Assembly (NCBI GenBank): GCA_018350325.1
Contig: JAEVLN010000015.1
Coordinates: 248,001-312,000 of the forward strand
Direction of reading: 5' to 3'
DNA length: 64,000 bases
Origin: Globodera rostochiensis
Taxonomy: Eukaryota > Nematoda > Chromadorea > Rhabditida > Heteroderidae
Part shown: in pieces, positions 23,377 through 35,604 of the stretch
Layout: each line of letters opens with the position of its first letter
How positions within the stretch are numbered: position 1 is the first letter of the stretch
Notes under the pieces: model-generated
The model's database searches: none
What the model saw: the letters and a program-made list of their open reading frames with translations, nothing else
What the model was told of the DNA's origin: nothing
Translations under genes and position numbers: made by a program

Positions 23377-25123
23377 TCTGGAGAGCTGGTCTCGTAACTA
23401 TTACCGTATCGACAATCGGTGGGTGAGCTTCACAGAGACACCAAAAAAGGGATACGGTAGCATTTTTCTCTTCTTTTTTGGTTACCGTATGAAATTGAGC
23501 AGATTTTTTGGATTGCCTGCCGTACGGCACCGCTTCTTTTGGCCAATCCAATTTTTGAGTACCAAATTTAATAAGAAAATTTTTGCGTGGGTTTAATCCG
23601 ACCGCAACTGCCGTCTCTGTTGTTCGATTGAAAATGCCAAGAAAAAATGTGCCAAAAAATTCAGTTTTGCGGACACAATTGCTGCCCAATTCTTTGGCCA
23701 CACGCACGCGGAGTAAGTATAATTGTTATTAATTATAGTAATTATCAAAATTTTTTAAAACAAATGTTTAACAACACCGCGCCAATTTTTGATTTTATTT
23801 GAAGTTCGTTCCGTCTGTTCTACGAGGACATGAACAACGCCAGCTCGCGCGTGCTGTCCATGCTGTACATTGCGCCCAGCGTGACCACCTATGTGGGGGT
23901 GAACCCGGCCTACCGGGTGTACGTCGCCACCCGCATGACGGCCGGATTCTTGACGTTGAGGTGAGGACGGCACATTGTTCTCGAATCTCGACACTTACGA
24001 CTAATTTGATATTTGTTTCGAATCGCAACATTGTTAAGCATATGACAAATAGGGACCGGCAAAATTGATTCTTCGGAATCGGAGGATTGGCCTAATCCCA
24101 AGTCGGGATCCCGAGAAATCCCGAAGATTTTTGTTCAAGATCCCGCAGGGTTTCGTGGATCGAGAAATTCTCAGATTTTTGGCCTGTGGCAAAATTAGGA
24201 AAATATTATTTTGCACTAATAATGCTCTTCCACAGAACTACTTTCTGAATCTGTCCGCCATTGTGGACAACCAGCAACAGCAGCCCGAGTGGCAGCTGTT
24301 GTACACCGCCAAGACGGAGTACGGGCTGAACTCACTGAGTGCCGAGGCGTGGAACGCGTTGGCACAACGCATTGAGCGGGAGCCGGAGATGGCACAAAAA
24401 TTCAATCGGTAGCCAACATTGGGGAACAATGTCGGGTCGAGTTTCGAGATCGGGCACGGCAAAACAAACTTTTGGGTCGGGTATCTCGAATCGAAAACAA
24501 TGACTGGGCGCTTCGGGCACTCGGGTTTCGGGGTAACGCGCTGCATTCCTCTGATAGAAGCGAGTGGCACTTTACTCAAATGACCCGGCATTTAAGGTCC
24601 GGTATGGAGTTTTTTAAATTGCCGGATTTTGACGTTTTGCCCATTCATGATTGGTCTGGCCTAGCGTTTTTAACCGATTTCAAATTTGAATTCGAACAAT
24701 TTTTCAAAACCGATTTTCTAAACTTTCCACTTAAAATTTGAGAAAGGTCATTTCAGTGTTTTCTGTTAGTATGTAGAATTCGAATACAATGTCTAAAAAT
24801 AAATTCAGTTGACAAAATTCATTTTTCGAAAAAAACCCGGTTGAAAAATTGTTTGAATTCGGGTTCGGGGTTCGCGAAATCAATGGAAAAGGAGGTCAAA
24901 TTGGCATTTATCGCGGAATTCCCACCGTTTTTTACCGTTCCCGCCAAATCCTCCTTTTTGTGAGCACAGAAACTTCGCGCGACGGGCGGACGCGGCATGC
25001 GACGCGCGCTGTGTCGCGGAACGCGTCTGTGCCATTCGCGTAGCAAAGCTATTCTACAGTATGTATCCTGAAAAACAAAATTGTTTAGGCGCCTATTTCG
25101 AGATTTTTCGAGCGCCTTTATAA
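23377..25123 (+). pseudogene. Acid sphingomyelinase, C-terminal half, 5'-truncated with a frameshift
   Basis: Acid sphingomyelinases hydrolyse sphingomyelin to ceramide in lysosomes or outside the cell. Exons 23377-23418, 23665-23712, 23805-23960, 24236-24408 and 24970-25123 encode the C-terminal part: 'SWSRNYYRI', the metal-binding 'QFFGHTHAD', 'APSVTTYVGVNPAYRVY', 'ILDVENYFLNL', 'PEWQLLYTAK..YGL', and a Cys-rich tail ('ACDARCVAERVC'). The third exon must shift by one base after 'NPAYRVY' (about 23912-23922) to reach 'ILDVE' in the frame that splices to the next exon. All upstream exons (signal peptide, saposin B, the first metallophosphatase motifs) are missing, and the left border coincides with a MITE. 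So this is a degraded partial copy. An assembly error could explain the frameshift but not the missing 5' half. Confidence 0.78.
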
Positions 25124-25139
25124 AAATTTAAACGGTTAT

Positions 25140-25330
25140 TGAACCCCGGTTCAGAAAATTTAATTTCCAAAATAACCAGACTCAACCGGACTCAACTGGC
25201 CCAGACTCAATCGGCCAGACTCAAACGGACGTCCCTAAAATTTGTCATTTCTTTTGGCATTATGTTTAGTAAAAATTATTTTGGCCAATCGGCGAGCGAT
25301 TCGGCGCACGGAAAACACCGACCCTACAAA
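25140..25330 (+). repeat. Short array of 'gactcaa(c/t)cgg' motifs
   Basis: From 25180 to 25230 the motif 'gactcaac(c/t)gg' recurs about five times with small changes, followed by related motifs to about 25330. It begins right after the sphingomyelinase fragment and is probably a foldback-type array. No gene is seen from here to 26390. Confidence 0.5.
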
Positions 25331-25977
25331 ATCCCGACTCAATTACCGTTATTTTAAATTTTAATTAACAAATTAAGTCAAAAACAAATAATTATTTTTT
25401 TACTTAAAATGATACAGATATTTTACTAAAAAGTGAGCAATTCTATTTGCATCGCCTTTGAATCATCCAAATTAATCGTTTAAAAATAGAATTTTAAATA
25501 TAAATCCGTGAAACAAATTGATAAAAGTGCCGCTGGGGTTAACCTCATTATTGAAAAGTTTCAAAAAGGAGGGCGTCAATTATGGAATTTATTTAACAAA
25601 CTAAATACAACAAAATTAAATTTGTCTTACTTAACTTTTTAATTTTAGAGCTTTTTCTGTTTAATTCTTAAATACTCGACAACACTGTGATCCGCGGAAA
25701 CCTTTTTAAATGTTCGAAAAGAGAGACCCAAACTTAAGAGCTTTTTTAAACGTCCATATTTTGCACGTTTTATATTAATTGTTCAATTTGTTTATTAAAT
25801 TAAATTTTTGAATTTAATCCAAGCAAATATTCGGCGTTGGGGGGTATTTGCAAAATGTGTGGAGAAAACAGAGTGAGCTGACAGGTCAAAGGGGGGGGGG
25901 GGGGGGGGGGAGGGAAAGCCCGAATGGCTTGTAAATCAGCAGGAATGGGCGGAATTCTGTTCCGAAAAATTTTGGGA

Positions 25978-26071
25978 TCCGATTTCAGGTCATTTCTGGG
26001 GTCGAAAAATTCCGATTTCAGGTCATTTCTGGGGTCGAAAAATTCCGATTTCAGGTCTTTTCTGGGGCCTG
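25978..26071 (+). repeat. Three tandem copies of a 33-bp unit
   Basis: The unit beginning 'tccgatttcaggtcatttct' and ending 'ggggtcgaaaaat' occurs three times in a row, the last copy slightly diverged. It translates without stops in one frame, but there is no sign of a gene around it. It lies beside a run of about 20 G. Confidence 0.8.
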
Positions 26072-26389
26072 AAGATGACCGATCCACAATAAGACGCAAA
26101 ATTTAAGTCAACATTATCTATTCAAACAAATTTACGATGCTCCTTGAAAATCGCATAAAAGTGATCCAAACTCACAAAATTTGTTAGAAAATGATTTTTC
26201 CAATCAGAATTTATTGTCAGAGGTATACAATACAATACATATGCAAATAATGACTCACAAAAAAAGGCACAATTTATTTTTTGTTGTCCAAAAATACACA
26301 AATAAATTTCAATGTCAAAATGTGCCGCCGCCCCCCCCCCCCCCCCCTCCGGCCGTCGCCATTCATTGCCCAAGGCGGTAAAAAGACGA

Positions 26390-26765
26390 TTCGTTCCCGG
26401 CCGATTCGTTCTCTTTTCAAAAGTTTTTTCGTTATAACTTCTTTCAAAGCTAACCAAATCAAACATTTTTGGTATCATTCGAAAGCTTACAACTAGTAGA
26501 AGCTTTCAAAAGCAAAAGCTAAGCGATTGGCCAAATCTCAAAAAAGTTATGGCCAGAAACCGTTTTTTTGGCCACAATTGGCCATAACTTATTTTGAAAT
26601 TTGGCCAATCGCTTAGCTTTTGCTTTTGTAAGCTTCTACTAGTTGTAAGCTTTCGAATGATATCGAAAATGTTTGATTTAATTAGACTTGAAAGAAGTTA
26701 TAACGAAAAAACTTCTGAAAAGGGGAACGAATCGGGGGTGAACGAATCGGCCGGGAACGGATCGT
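26390..26765. repeat. Foldback element with 'cgattcgttc' ends
   Basis: An almost perfect palindrome centred near 26565. The outer parts repeat 'gattcgttcccggc', followed by 'gttataacttctttcaaagc', 'ggtatcattcgaaagctt' and 'aaaagctaagcgattggcc', mirrored on the other side. The same inner core occurs in the element at 44730-45185, which has completely different outer motifs. It truncates the reading frame of the gene at 26766. Confidence 0.75.
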
Positions 26766-27745
26766 CCTCCGTCCGCCCAAGGCCACCATCGCCGCCGCCG
26801 CTGCTGTCCAAACTGTTGTCCTCAACATCCTCCAGCGGATTGATCGGACGGAGCATAAACGGACGGCGCATGCATTTGACCTGCTCTGGCGGTGTGGTGA
26901 ACACCGCCTTGACCAGCGTGTCGTCCAAGTCCAGCTCGCCAAACGAAATCTGGGAATAAAGAAAATTTACAAAACAGAATTTTGCGTACAAAAATTGATC
27001 ATAACTTATATTCTGGCCTATGACTCCAAAGCTGATCAGAAGGTTTCATTTCTGATCGATCGACCATCAATAAATTGTCCAAAAATGCCCAAATCTGATC
27101 AATCCAAAAGTGAAATAAATGATCTAATGATCAAAAAAAAATTTACATCGACATTGTCGCGACTCAAATTTCCCAGTGGGTTTCCCGAACCCTAGGCAAT
27201 TGGGCAATTCAAGGCGAATTCGATTTCGTTCTTTATTCCGAGAGGCAAAAAAGGCGATGGCGATCAATTATTCCTGGGTATCCGGGCATGGAAAAGTTAT
27301 ATTGTGTGAAGCGATATATGTGTGAAAAGCGGGGAGGGACCTAGAGGCGGGGCTCGGCCCTTCCGTCGTGGGAAAAGCGCTGTTCCCTCGGGATGGTGAT
27401 CACGGAAGGGGGCGAAGGAGCAAAGTTCCAATTGGTGGGATTGAAAGTGCCGGAAAAGGAAGATAAGTGTCGGGGCGGGGTGGCTGGAAGGACGGTCGGA
27501 CGGGGGATTGCTGGGGAGGGGGAAATGGTGGGTAATTAACTTCGCCGTTCGCGACAACATTCTCCCGGAAGAATTTGCTGTACACATCGGAGCTGCGGCG
27601 GCTCTTCCGTCGTTGGCGCGTGCCGGCCGAAATGCTCCAGTCGGCCGTCGTCGTCGCCTTTTGCTGATTGGTTGAGCTGCTGGTACTGCTCGGACGGACG
27701 CGCTCAGCGAGTAGTCGACCAATTTTTGGGCATTCATCGTCAAAA
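26766..27745 (-). CDS. Unrecognised two-exon gene fragment
   Basis: Two exons splice in phase: about 27541-27745, ending at a GTTAAT donor, and 26949 down to about 26766. The first is Ser/Thr-rich and then basic ('RRKSRRSSDVYSKFF'). The second reads 'ISFGELDLDDTLVKAVF', 'MRRPFMLRPINPLEDVED' and a Gly-rich tail. Codon composition and phase support coding, but I do not recognise the family. The start exon is not identified. At the 3' end the frame runs straight into the foldback element, so the gene is either truncated there or uses an exon I cannot see. Confidence 0.5.
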
Positions 27746-28598
27746 ATTGATGGATATTACATGTAGGGTTTATAAAAAGAATTCTAGGGTTTATACATGA
27801 GTTATGGGGAAAAATGTTCATAATTTTATAGAGTTTTGATTAAAATGCGTGAAAATCCGTCGACATCATTTTTGAATTTAGCATTTTTTTCTTTACTTTT
27901 CTTCACTTTTTTGTCGTGTCAAACTCTTGGCAAAATGGTTATGCGGTAATAAAATGCAAAAATGACGCGCTGTGCAGCAGCATAATAGTTTTGTTTTTTC
28001 TTTGAGATATGAATGAATTGGACGTGAATTATTTTTATTGCTGCGACGTCCCAAAACGTTTTCCGAAAAGTCCTATAGGTAATTTCGTAAAAGTTTACTA
28101 ATCGTTTTAACGTTCATAAAAAAATGAATTTCGTAAACATGTTGTTTAGCTTTGCCTTAACAATAGCTTTTAAAAAAGCTTAGAACTTTCGAATGGCATT
28201 AAAAATCCCCGCCCCCGAAATTTTTTTTAACCGATTTCTAATGGTCACACAAAATCAATAGTCACTTCATCCCCCCTAAATACGTACCTGAAACGCACCC
28301 CTAAATCGCCTTTTTCACCCAACTACCCCCCCCCCCCCCCCGAAAAAAATTTCTGGCTATGGGCCTGCGGACACCCGACCGAACCCTATGTATATGTAGT
28401 TTGCCGTGCCACAGATTTTGTTTTAAAGACAGCACAAATTCTTGGAGTGTTCACACTTTTAGGCTACGAATTTTGATGCTTCCCTTTCTCTTCATAAACA
28501 AAGAAATTGTCGGAAACATTTTTTGTTTATAAAATGAATTTCTATTGCTCACACATTTTTAGATAGTTTACACTGATTTTCATATCGTTTTTAGTCTC
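27746..28598. other. Intergenic, no gene seen
   Basis: AT-rich, with a C-run near 28327-28341 followed by 'ctggctatgggcctgcggac', probably the edge of another repeat. Just before the SKP1-like start is a TTTTTAG acceptor 5 bases upstream of the ATG. It could be a trans-splicing or 5'UTR intron acceptor. Confidence 0.4.
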
Positions 28599-30318
28599 AT
28601 GTCCGAATCCGATTCATCGAAGAAAAATATGGGAGCCGAGAAGGAAAACACTCTTCCTGTCGTCAACACATCCAAACAGTCCAATTCCACGGACAGTGAG
28701 GAGAAACGTCTTCAAAACGAAGTTCGTAGTCGCTTCAATCGGACATTTGCTTTAGTGCAAAGTTGCACTTTGGTGGACAAAAATGATCAGAACACACCAC
28801 ATCCTGTTTTTGTTTTTATTGTTGTTGAAGAATGCAAATTCTGACAACAAAAATGTCCGTGGCATTCCATTTGACGCGAGTTTAACGTGAAAACCCGAAT
28901 TGATTTAACTCAACAAACTCGCGTTAATCGAATGGATGGGGACCTTTTTGCTACAACTTTCTAATTTTACCCCCTCAAAAGCACTTACAAATTTATTTAT
29001 TATTTTCAGATGCAGGCGAAATTCGAGTCCCTGCAGTCCAGTTCCAAGGACACTGTGGAGAATCGTCCTCAAAACGAAGTGCGTAAGTTAGCTCAATTGG
29101 CATTTGTTTTGATGCAATTTAAGACACCAAAATATGTCTAAATTTGGTGGACTAATGACACTGAATGAGACCGGCCGGAATGTGGCTTGGTCACGTTGCC
29201 TTTTTAAAAGAACCAAAATTCTGGACACACTTTTAACAAGTCAGGTCCGGGAACGGAGTTTCAGTACAAAAATATGTCGAGAACGCATCTTGATGTATAG
29301 ACGAACCCAACAAGAGGTCCATGGCGTTCCATTTGAGTGAGAGCAAACGAAAATGTCGGATTTTCGCATTTAATGAAATTGATGGACCTTTTGAGGGGTC
29401 TCATTGCCAGTTTCGGATTTAATGGCAACAAAAACCCCCGGAAACAAATTCATTCATTTTTTAAAATTCAGGTGCAATGCCTTTGCAGCGATGGCGTCGT
29501 TATGGTGCCGATCGCATTGATGCCTCAATGCAAAGTGTTCAACCAAATGGCTCAGGTTTTGGGGGGAGGGGGGGGGCGGTGAACGTGTCGTCAGAAGCGC
29601 ACATTTTCGGTTTCAGAATTGTGACAGTGGGACGGTGTTTCCCATTCAGGAGACGCTTTCCGTGGGCACTTTCAACAAGGTGGTCGCGTGGATGAAGCAT
29701 CGTGCTGGTGCGTTTGGTTGGGTTGGATTTGGGCAAAAAGTTTATTGGACAGTTTTAGGCAAGGACGAGCCCAAAGTTGAAACGGTACAACTTCCGTCAT
29801 GAACATCGACATTTTCTGGCATTTTTATTTTTAGGACCCGAACACGCACGAGCGCAAATGGTTCAAGTTGGACGACTTTGAGACCAAATTCTTTGAGGTC
29901 TGTATTTTTGCTATTTTTTTAGTCCCCTCAAATTTTCGTTTTTTTTTCTCGAAATTGTGAATTTTCGTTATTCTCTTGTTTTATTAGTCTTGTGCCGTGA
30001 CTTTTATTTTTGGTCCCTTTTGCAACAGATGGATGTGAAAGAGTTGACCAGCGTAATGAACGCGTCCGGCTTCCTGCAAATCGAATCGTTGGTAAGTGAA
30101 CCGAAGCGACACCGGCGGAATTCTCCGAATTTTTGAAGTCCAAAAAAATTTTTTTTTTCCAATTTTAGTCTCTGTACGCCTGTCAGTCGATGGCCGCAGT
30201 GATGAAAGACAAACCGCTGGAGGAGCTGCGCCAATTGTTTGTCATCAATGCGGAAGATGAGCTGAGCGAGGAGCGGTTGGCCAAAATCCGTACGAAGAAT
30301 GCGTGGTGCGCGTACTGA
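28599..30318 (+). CDS. SKP1-like SCF ubiquitin-ligase adaptor with N-terminal extension
   Basis: SKP1 links F-box proteins to cullin 1 in SCF ubiquitin ligases. Eight exons join in frame: 28599-28721, 29010-29078, 29472-29555, 29617-29707, 29759-29784, 29835-29897, 30029-30091, 30169-30318 (222 aa). The POZ-like half starts at 'VQCLCSDGVVMVPIALM' (about residue 65). The middle reads 'VGTFNKVVAWMKHR' and 'FFEMDVKELTSVMNASGFLQIESL'. The C-terminal half has 'CQSMAAVMKDKPLEELRQLF' and ends 'IRTKNAWCAY', like the family's K-x-N-x-W-C terminus. SKP1 proteins are about 160-180 aa. The extra 64 N-terminal residues, in two exons of their own, are acidic and Ser-rich and end in related 'RLQNE' and 'RPQNE' motifs. 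No stop or broken splice site is seen. Confidence 0.87.
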
Positions 30319-31844
30319 GACGGCGGATTTTGATTGAATGGCATATGGACGATTTTTGTTTCATTTTGTTGATGTTGTGGTCCCAATTCCGCTTTTTTTC
30401 GAAAAATTGTTCGAGTTCGGGTTCGGGGTTCGGAATTGGGTAAAATAAACGTCAGATTCGTGATCAGCGACCCCTTAAACCCCCGGAAACGTGTTTTTAT
30501 CGACTTTGAAAAAAATTTGTATTTTTTCAAAAATGGGGGCTACAAACTTAAGTATTACCCGTTTGTGTGTGTTCGTCTTATTGACGCTTCTCTCAACATT
30601 AATGCGCCTTTGGTTGGTGTCTGTTCCGTCCTTTTGCGACAAAGCAACCCAATAAAGAGACTTTTTGAATCGTTCAAAGGCTCTAACGGCGAACCCAAAT
30701 CGAACAATTTGTCAAAAAAATATTTTTTCAAACAAAAATTTTTTTAGTCATTAAAAAATGATTGATATGGTCCTAGGGTTACATTTTGATCGCGTTTTGA
30801 ACCCCGGCTCAGGAATTCGAGAACGAGTCGTCGGTGGGGAACGATTTGGTGGGTACTGAGTCGATGGCCGTTTGTCGGTGGCGATTGGCCGAAGAGCAAA
30901 AGAAACCCGTGTAAATTTTCTGCAACAAGAAGCGTTTTTGAACCGAATTTTGGCCTCTGCAGTTTTTTTGGTCTATTTTAAGCCTTTCGAACGGCTCGGC
31001 GTTGCCCTAAGTGCCGCCAAGAAAAATGAATTTTTGGTTTAAATTTGGTTGAAAAATTTGCCGGGGAACAAATTTTTCATTCATTCCATGACGCGCCTAT
31101 TTTTTGCAGAGATTGATCGCTGCGATTACATCATTTGATACCGTATGAATCGCAAGCTCTTAAACCCGGAGTTGGACGAGCTGTGCTGCTCCGCTTCACT
31201 CAGCAGAACGCCGGCGGGCGGCAGCGGTGGCATCGCCGCGTGCGTTACGGTAGCGGCGGTGGCGGAGTGCGACGACAGAGCCGAAGCGGTGGTGTGCTGG
31301 TGGCATCGATGGTGATCTGCAACAGGTACGTGGCGGTGCTGGAGCAGTATTCGTCGACATCAACAGAGATTCAGCACTGGGCAGCGATGTGAGTGGCAAC
31401 ATTTTGATCGGTCATTGCTCTAATTAGGTACATATTTTGGCACTTTTTTACTCAAAATTCATTAATTCAAAAATGCAATAAAAAACGAAATTTTGCATAT
31501 TTGAGGATTTTGAAGCTAGGTATATCCGGATAAGGACTTGGTAAAATTAAAAAATCCCGCAATCCCGCGCGGGATCCCGCAAATTTAAAATGCGTTTGAG
31601 AGATTAATCCCGCAAATCCGATCCCGCACAAAATTTTGAAAACTAATCCCGCAGCGGGATCCGCAAATCCAATTTTGCCGCACTCTACTCCTCTTCCTAA
31701 ATATCTCCAATATCGGACAAATAAATTTCTTCCAATTCAGCGTCAATGTAGCAGCTAAGACTGCTTTCTGGGTCTACTTTCAGATCGACTTTCTGTTTTT
31801 GATAAAGATTGCGTTGAGCTTGGGCGAGACACGGACGGTGAACG
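30319..31844. other. Region with weak exon-like segments and a 'cccgc' array
   Basis: Coding-like runs occur on the plus strand at about 30810-30907 ('ENESSVGNDLVGTESMAVCRW', then a GTGTAA donor-like site) and 31110-31392 (Gly/Arg-rich), but they do not join into a model and I recognise no family. 31545-31690 is an array of 'gcgggatcccgc' motifs ending in GCCGCACTCTA, the terminus of the 23202 MITE family. 30405-30540 carries the 'gttcgggttcggggttcgg' repeat. Confidence 0.35.
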
Positions 31845-31849
31845 GTTAA

Positions 31850-32065
31850 AGAAATTTCTAATATCTTGAGGTCCTGGAGTTTTTACGCTTTTTTTCTAAA
31901 AAGGAAATCAGAAAAAAGGGCAGAAAGTGCAGTAAAATTATGTCGAGCGATTTTAACCGTTCAAATAATCGGCTGGCGCGATGAAAAATCAATGTGACCA
32001 GCCGGAATGACCAACGCAGGTGTTTAGGAAGAGAAAGCATTTTGGCCCGTCCAAATCCTTTGTCC
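31850..32065 (-). repeat. Inverted-duplication fragment, partner at 47143-47360
   Basis: About 215 bp, including 'gaccaacgcaggtgtttagg' and 'tgtcgagcgattttaaccgt', recur in reverse complement at 47143-47360 with scattered changes. With the 852-bp pair (34191-35042 and 46127-46978) this marks a large inverted duplication whose two copies have acquired different insertions. Confidence 0.75.
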
Positions 32066-34190
32066 GATGTGTTCTGCTGCCCTCACCCGTCCGTCCCTCG
32101 TTTCCACCCATCCACATTCCTTCCTTCCTTCCCACTAGGGCTGCTCGGGATTCTCTGTTCTCGAGAGAAATTTCTCGGTTTTTTTGGGTCTCGGTCTCGG
32201 GTTTTTAGTCTCGGAAAACGAGACTTTTTTGCACTGGTAAAGATTGGTTTTTTGGTGGAATTCATTACAGAATCGAGCTTGAAAGATTTAAAAAATATAT
32301 AATGACAATCAATTTTAAAATCTTTAATGATATATCTTTTGCAAAACTTTTACATTCGTTGTCGTATGGCTCTCAGTGGTTAAATTCTGGCTCGTAATTT
32401 ATTTATCATGAATAGGGGGGCCATGATTTATATGGAAATCCATATTTTTTTTGCGCACTTGAAACGGCTTCTAAATGCCATAAATGATGTTTTAGCTTTG
32501 GTTGGAGCTTCTAGCGCCCATTTGATAATCCATATTTTCCATATTTTTTCATATTTCGCGATTTTTATCCTTATTTCGCCATTTTCAAAATTCCTTAACA
32601 AAAATGCAATAAAAACGAAAAATACACTCCTAAGGATCGACTTTTTCAAAATTAAAAAAAATGCACCCCTAAAAATTGACATTTTCGCAACTAAAAATTC
32701 TGCCACCAAAAAATGAAAGGTAAATATCGGTCATACTTCCAGACTCAAAATCGAACGAAATATATAACAATCGACCCCTCGGTCTGCAATGTAAGAATCC
32801 GAAAAATTTTTTGTTGGGCAACCATTCCCTGAAGAGTTACAGACCCGGGACTGAAGGTCTTTTGACTGGGGACCCCACTGATTAAAAAATGGGAAAACAC
32901 TCATATTGGGAATAAGGCTGTCGGTATCATTTAATTTTCGGTTTCAAACCGAACCGAAAATCGAACCGAAACTAACGGTTTCAACCGAACCGAAATTTTC
33001 GGTTTTACGGGCACAATGTTCGAAAACTCCATTCCCAGAAGTTTTTTAGGGGTGCGTTTTTCCCTTTTTATAGCGTGTGCCGACAAAATCTCGACTAACC
33101 TAAAAAACGACAAAATCTCGACTCCTCCAAAAAACGACAAAATCTCGACCCGACAAAATCTCGACTAATCTAAAAAACGACAAAATCTCGACTCCTCCAA
33201 AAAACGACAAAATCTCGACCCGACAAAATCTCGACTAACCCAAAAACCGACAAAATCTCGACTCCTCCTAAGAAACGACCAATAAAACCGATTGATCTAT
33301 GCGAAAACATCGATTTCAATAAAAATTTAGCCATGTAACAAAAAACGAAACGAAAAACTGGGAAAATAGAATCAATGAAGCTATAAAATTTCTGTTGTGT
33401 CATCCTCGTCGCTTTCATCATTTCTCACGTGCATCCCCTGCATCGCCAGACTAAGAAGATCATCAGGTGCGGCAGAACGTACTTCTGACTCATGCACAGT
33501 TGCTCTCCCCTCCGCTAGCCCTAAGCCTAACGAACACCAGGTATCATTTTTTTGGCGACCATCAATATGCCATGCAGAATCAAAACCCCCAAGGAATAAT
33601 CGATTTTCTTGCCGGAATTTTCCAAAAATTATCACATGAAGAATTGAATCAATGATTGTTTTATTGGCTACCGGTCCGAGTGCCGAATGGTCCGAGTGCC
33701 GAACGTCCCCAGTGCCGAATGGTCTGAGTGCCGAATAGTGCGAAAAATATTCGAGTGCCGAATAAAACAAATTTAAGCCGAAGGTCGAATAAAATTGAAG
33801 GTCGGAGTAAATTCTATGGTAGAAGAGCGTGTACTGTTTTAAACATTTTATAACACCGATAAAGTTTTATCAATATAAATTAGGGTTAAGCCCCGACATG
33901 GCAAACCCCGACCCCGACTTTCCCGCCCCCGAAGGGTCGGGGAAGGTCAACATTGATTTTTGGAAAAATTTTTTCGAAAAATTGTTCGAATTCGGGTGCG
34001 GGGTTTGAAAAAATTCATTTGTATAAAAAGTAGCCTAAGAAATCTGAAAATTGATCCGTACACTCAAAAAGATTAGAAGCCGATACTCCATTTGTCAGGT
34101 ATTTTTTGCACTATTCGACACTCGGACATTTTTTGTTCTATTCGGCACTCGGACCATTCGGCACTCGGACCGGAAGCGTTGAATTGAACC
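32066..34190. repeat. Cluster of short-motif arrays
   Basis: In order: 'tctcgg' array after TAGGGCTGCTCGGGA (32139-32222); a tRNA-like A-box region near 32368-32400; 'ccgaaccgaaa' motifs (32937-33010); 'cgacaaaatctcgactcc' units repeated about nine times (33078-33275); 'gagtgccgaatggtcc' units (33675-33760) with the reverse complement at 34105-34175; and 'ccccgac' motifs after TAGGGTTAAGC (33888-33955). The segment 33370-33660 has partly coding-like frames on both strands but no recognisable product. These arrays look like termini of several nested miniature elements. Confidence 0.6.
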
Positions 34191-35042
34191 ATTTTGACCT
34201 ATCCTTCCACTGTGCTATGTTAAATGTTCGGCAAATACATTTTTTCCAAATCTTAAGAGAGTTGGTCCAAATTCATGGCCAAAAGCCAACATGGGGAGGA
34301 AAATGAAGTGAAGCGGTTCAATTGGTCAGAAAATTCTAAATGGAACTTTTCACAATTCCACTTTGACCACCAATACGAAGACAGATCACTTTTATTGTTC
34401 TGTTTGGATTTTGATCCGATCAGTCACTATAAGACAATTTTAAAAGTCAACGTTTTAATTCATTTCAATTAAAAATAATAATTTAAAACTCAGCTAAAAT
34501 AAAAACTTTAAAAATAAGTACTGAAAATCTGCTCAACTAACTGGCTATGCTCAACTTGGCCAACAATGAAGAGCTGGACAGAGGGCAGTGCCAATTAGCA
34601 GAAATTCAAAAATAAAAATCAATTTATAATAGTTTATCCAATGAAAAAATTTGCGTAAAAATCTTCTTATTTGTTAGTATCAATTTCATTGTTAGTTCGA
34701 GGCCGTACTCAGAAAAAGTACACTTTTTGGCAAAGAGAAGCGCACAAAATGATATAAACTTTAATCCTCCCCCTGAGGGGAGGGTGTGGGTCAAGCTTAG
34801 TCTGTCGTCAGAAGGCAAAGGGCGAGCAGTAGCAGGAGGAACGGTTGTTGAACAGCAAAGCAGGCAAATCGGGCCAACGCGGACAGCGCAGACATGAAGA
34901 TAGGGCGGACCGAAAAGGAGAAAATTACAGATGGAATGAGGAAATTTAATGGAATGGTATTGCCAGGATTTCCGTGATCCAATCCACCGTCCGCCCCCGG
35001 GGACCGCCGCCGCCCGACTGTTTTCACTCGCGTGGGACACTT
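34191..35042 (+). repeat. 852-bp inverted duplication, copy 1
   Basis: Every part checked matches 46127-46978 in reverse complement, including two short frames of identical protein sequence. One frame (minus strand, ending at 34799) gives a hydrophobic, signal-peptide-like peptide opening 'MSALSALARFACFAVQQ' with a run of Leu, then a stop. High identity implies a recent duplication or gene conversion. I see no transposase and no terminal inverted repeats. Confidence 0.85.
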
Positions 35043-35604
35043 GAATTTTTTTACAGAAAACCGATTTTGAAAAAATCATAATTTCTTTCGAATTTGAGTT
35101 CTATCAAAAATGGAAGTCAAAAATCGTCCAATCTGCTTGTCCACCCGCCGTTTTTTCGACATTTTGCAGTCACTTTTTGCAGCCTTTGTCGCAATTTCTG
35201 CGCTGACGCCGGAATTTTGTGAGGACAGACAATCAAAATTGGTAAAAACCCAATCGTTCCCGGCCAACTCGTTCTCCTACCCCGACTCGTTCATTTTACA
35301 CCGACTCTTTACCTTAATAAAAATGACATAAAACCTCAAAAAATCGTACAAAACTCGTGTATCCGAGCACAAAAAAAAATTGTTTTTTAAGGTTGTTGAA
35401 AAGATTCAAAACGCATCTAAAGACGACAGAAAAGCTAAAATATGCATTTTGAAGATTTTGTTACAGAAAAACGATTTTGAAAAAAGCAAAAATTCTAAAA
35501 ATTGTTGAATTCGGGTCCGGGGTTCGAAATCGGTTGAAACTGAGGGCCGATTTACATAATGTCAATGTTTCAGAGTGCCCCCTCCTTTCTGTGCCTCTGA
35601 ATTC

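Noticed and set aside
32408..32716. Overlapping 90-100-codon frames on both strands
   Set aside because: AT-rich, hydrophobic/Lys-rich translations in a repeat region without splice sites or homology.
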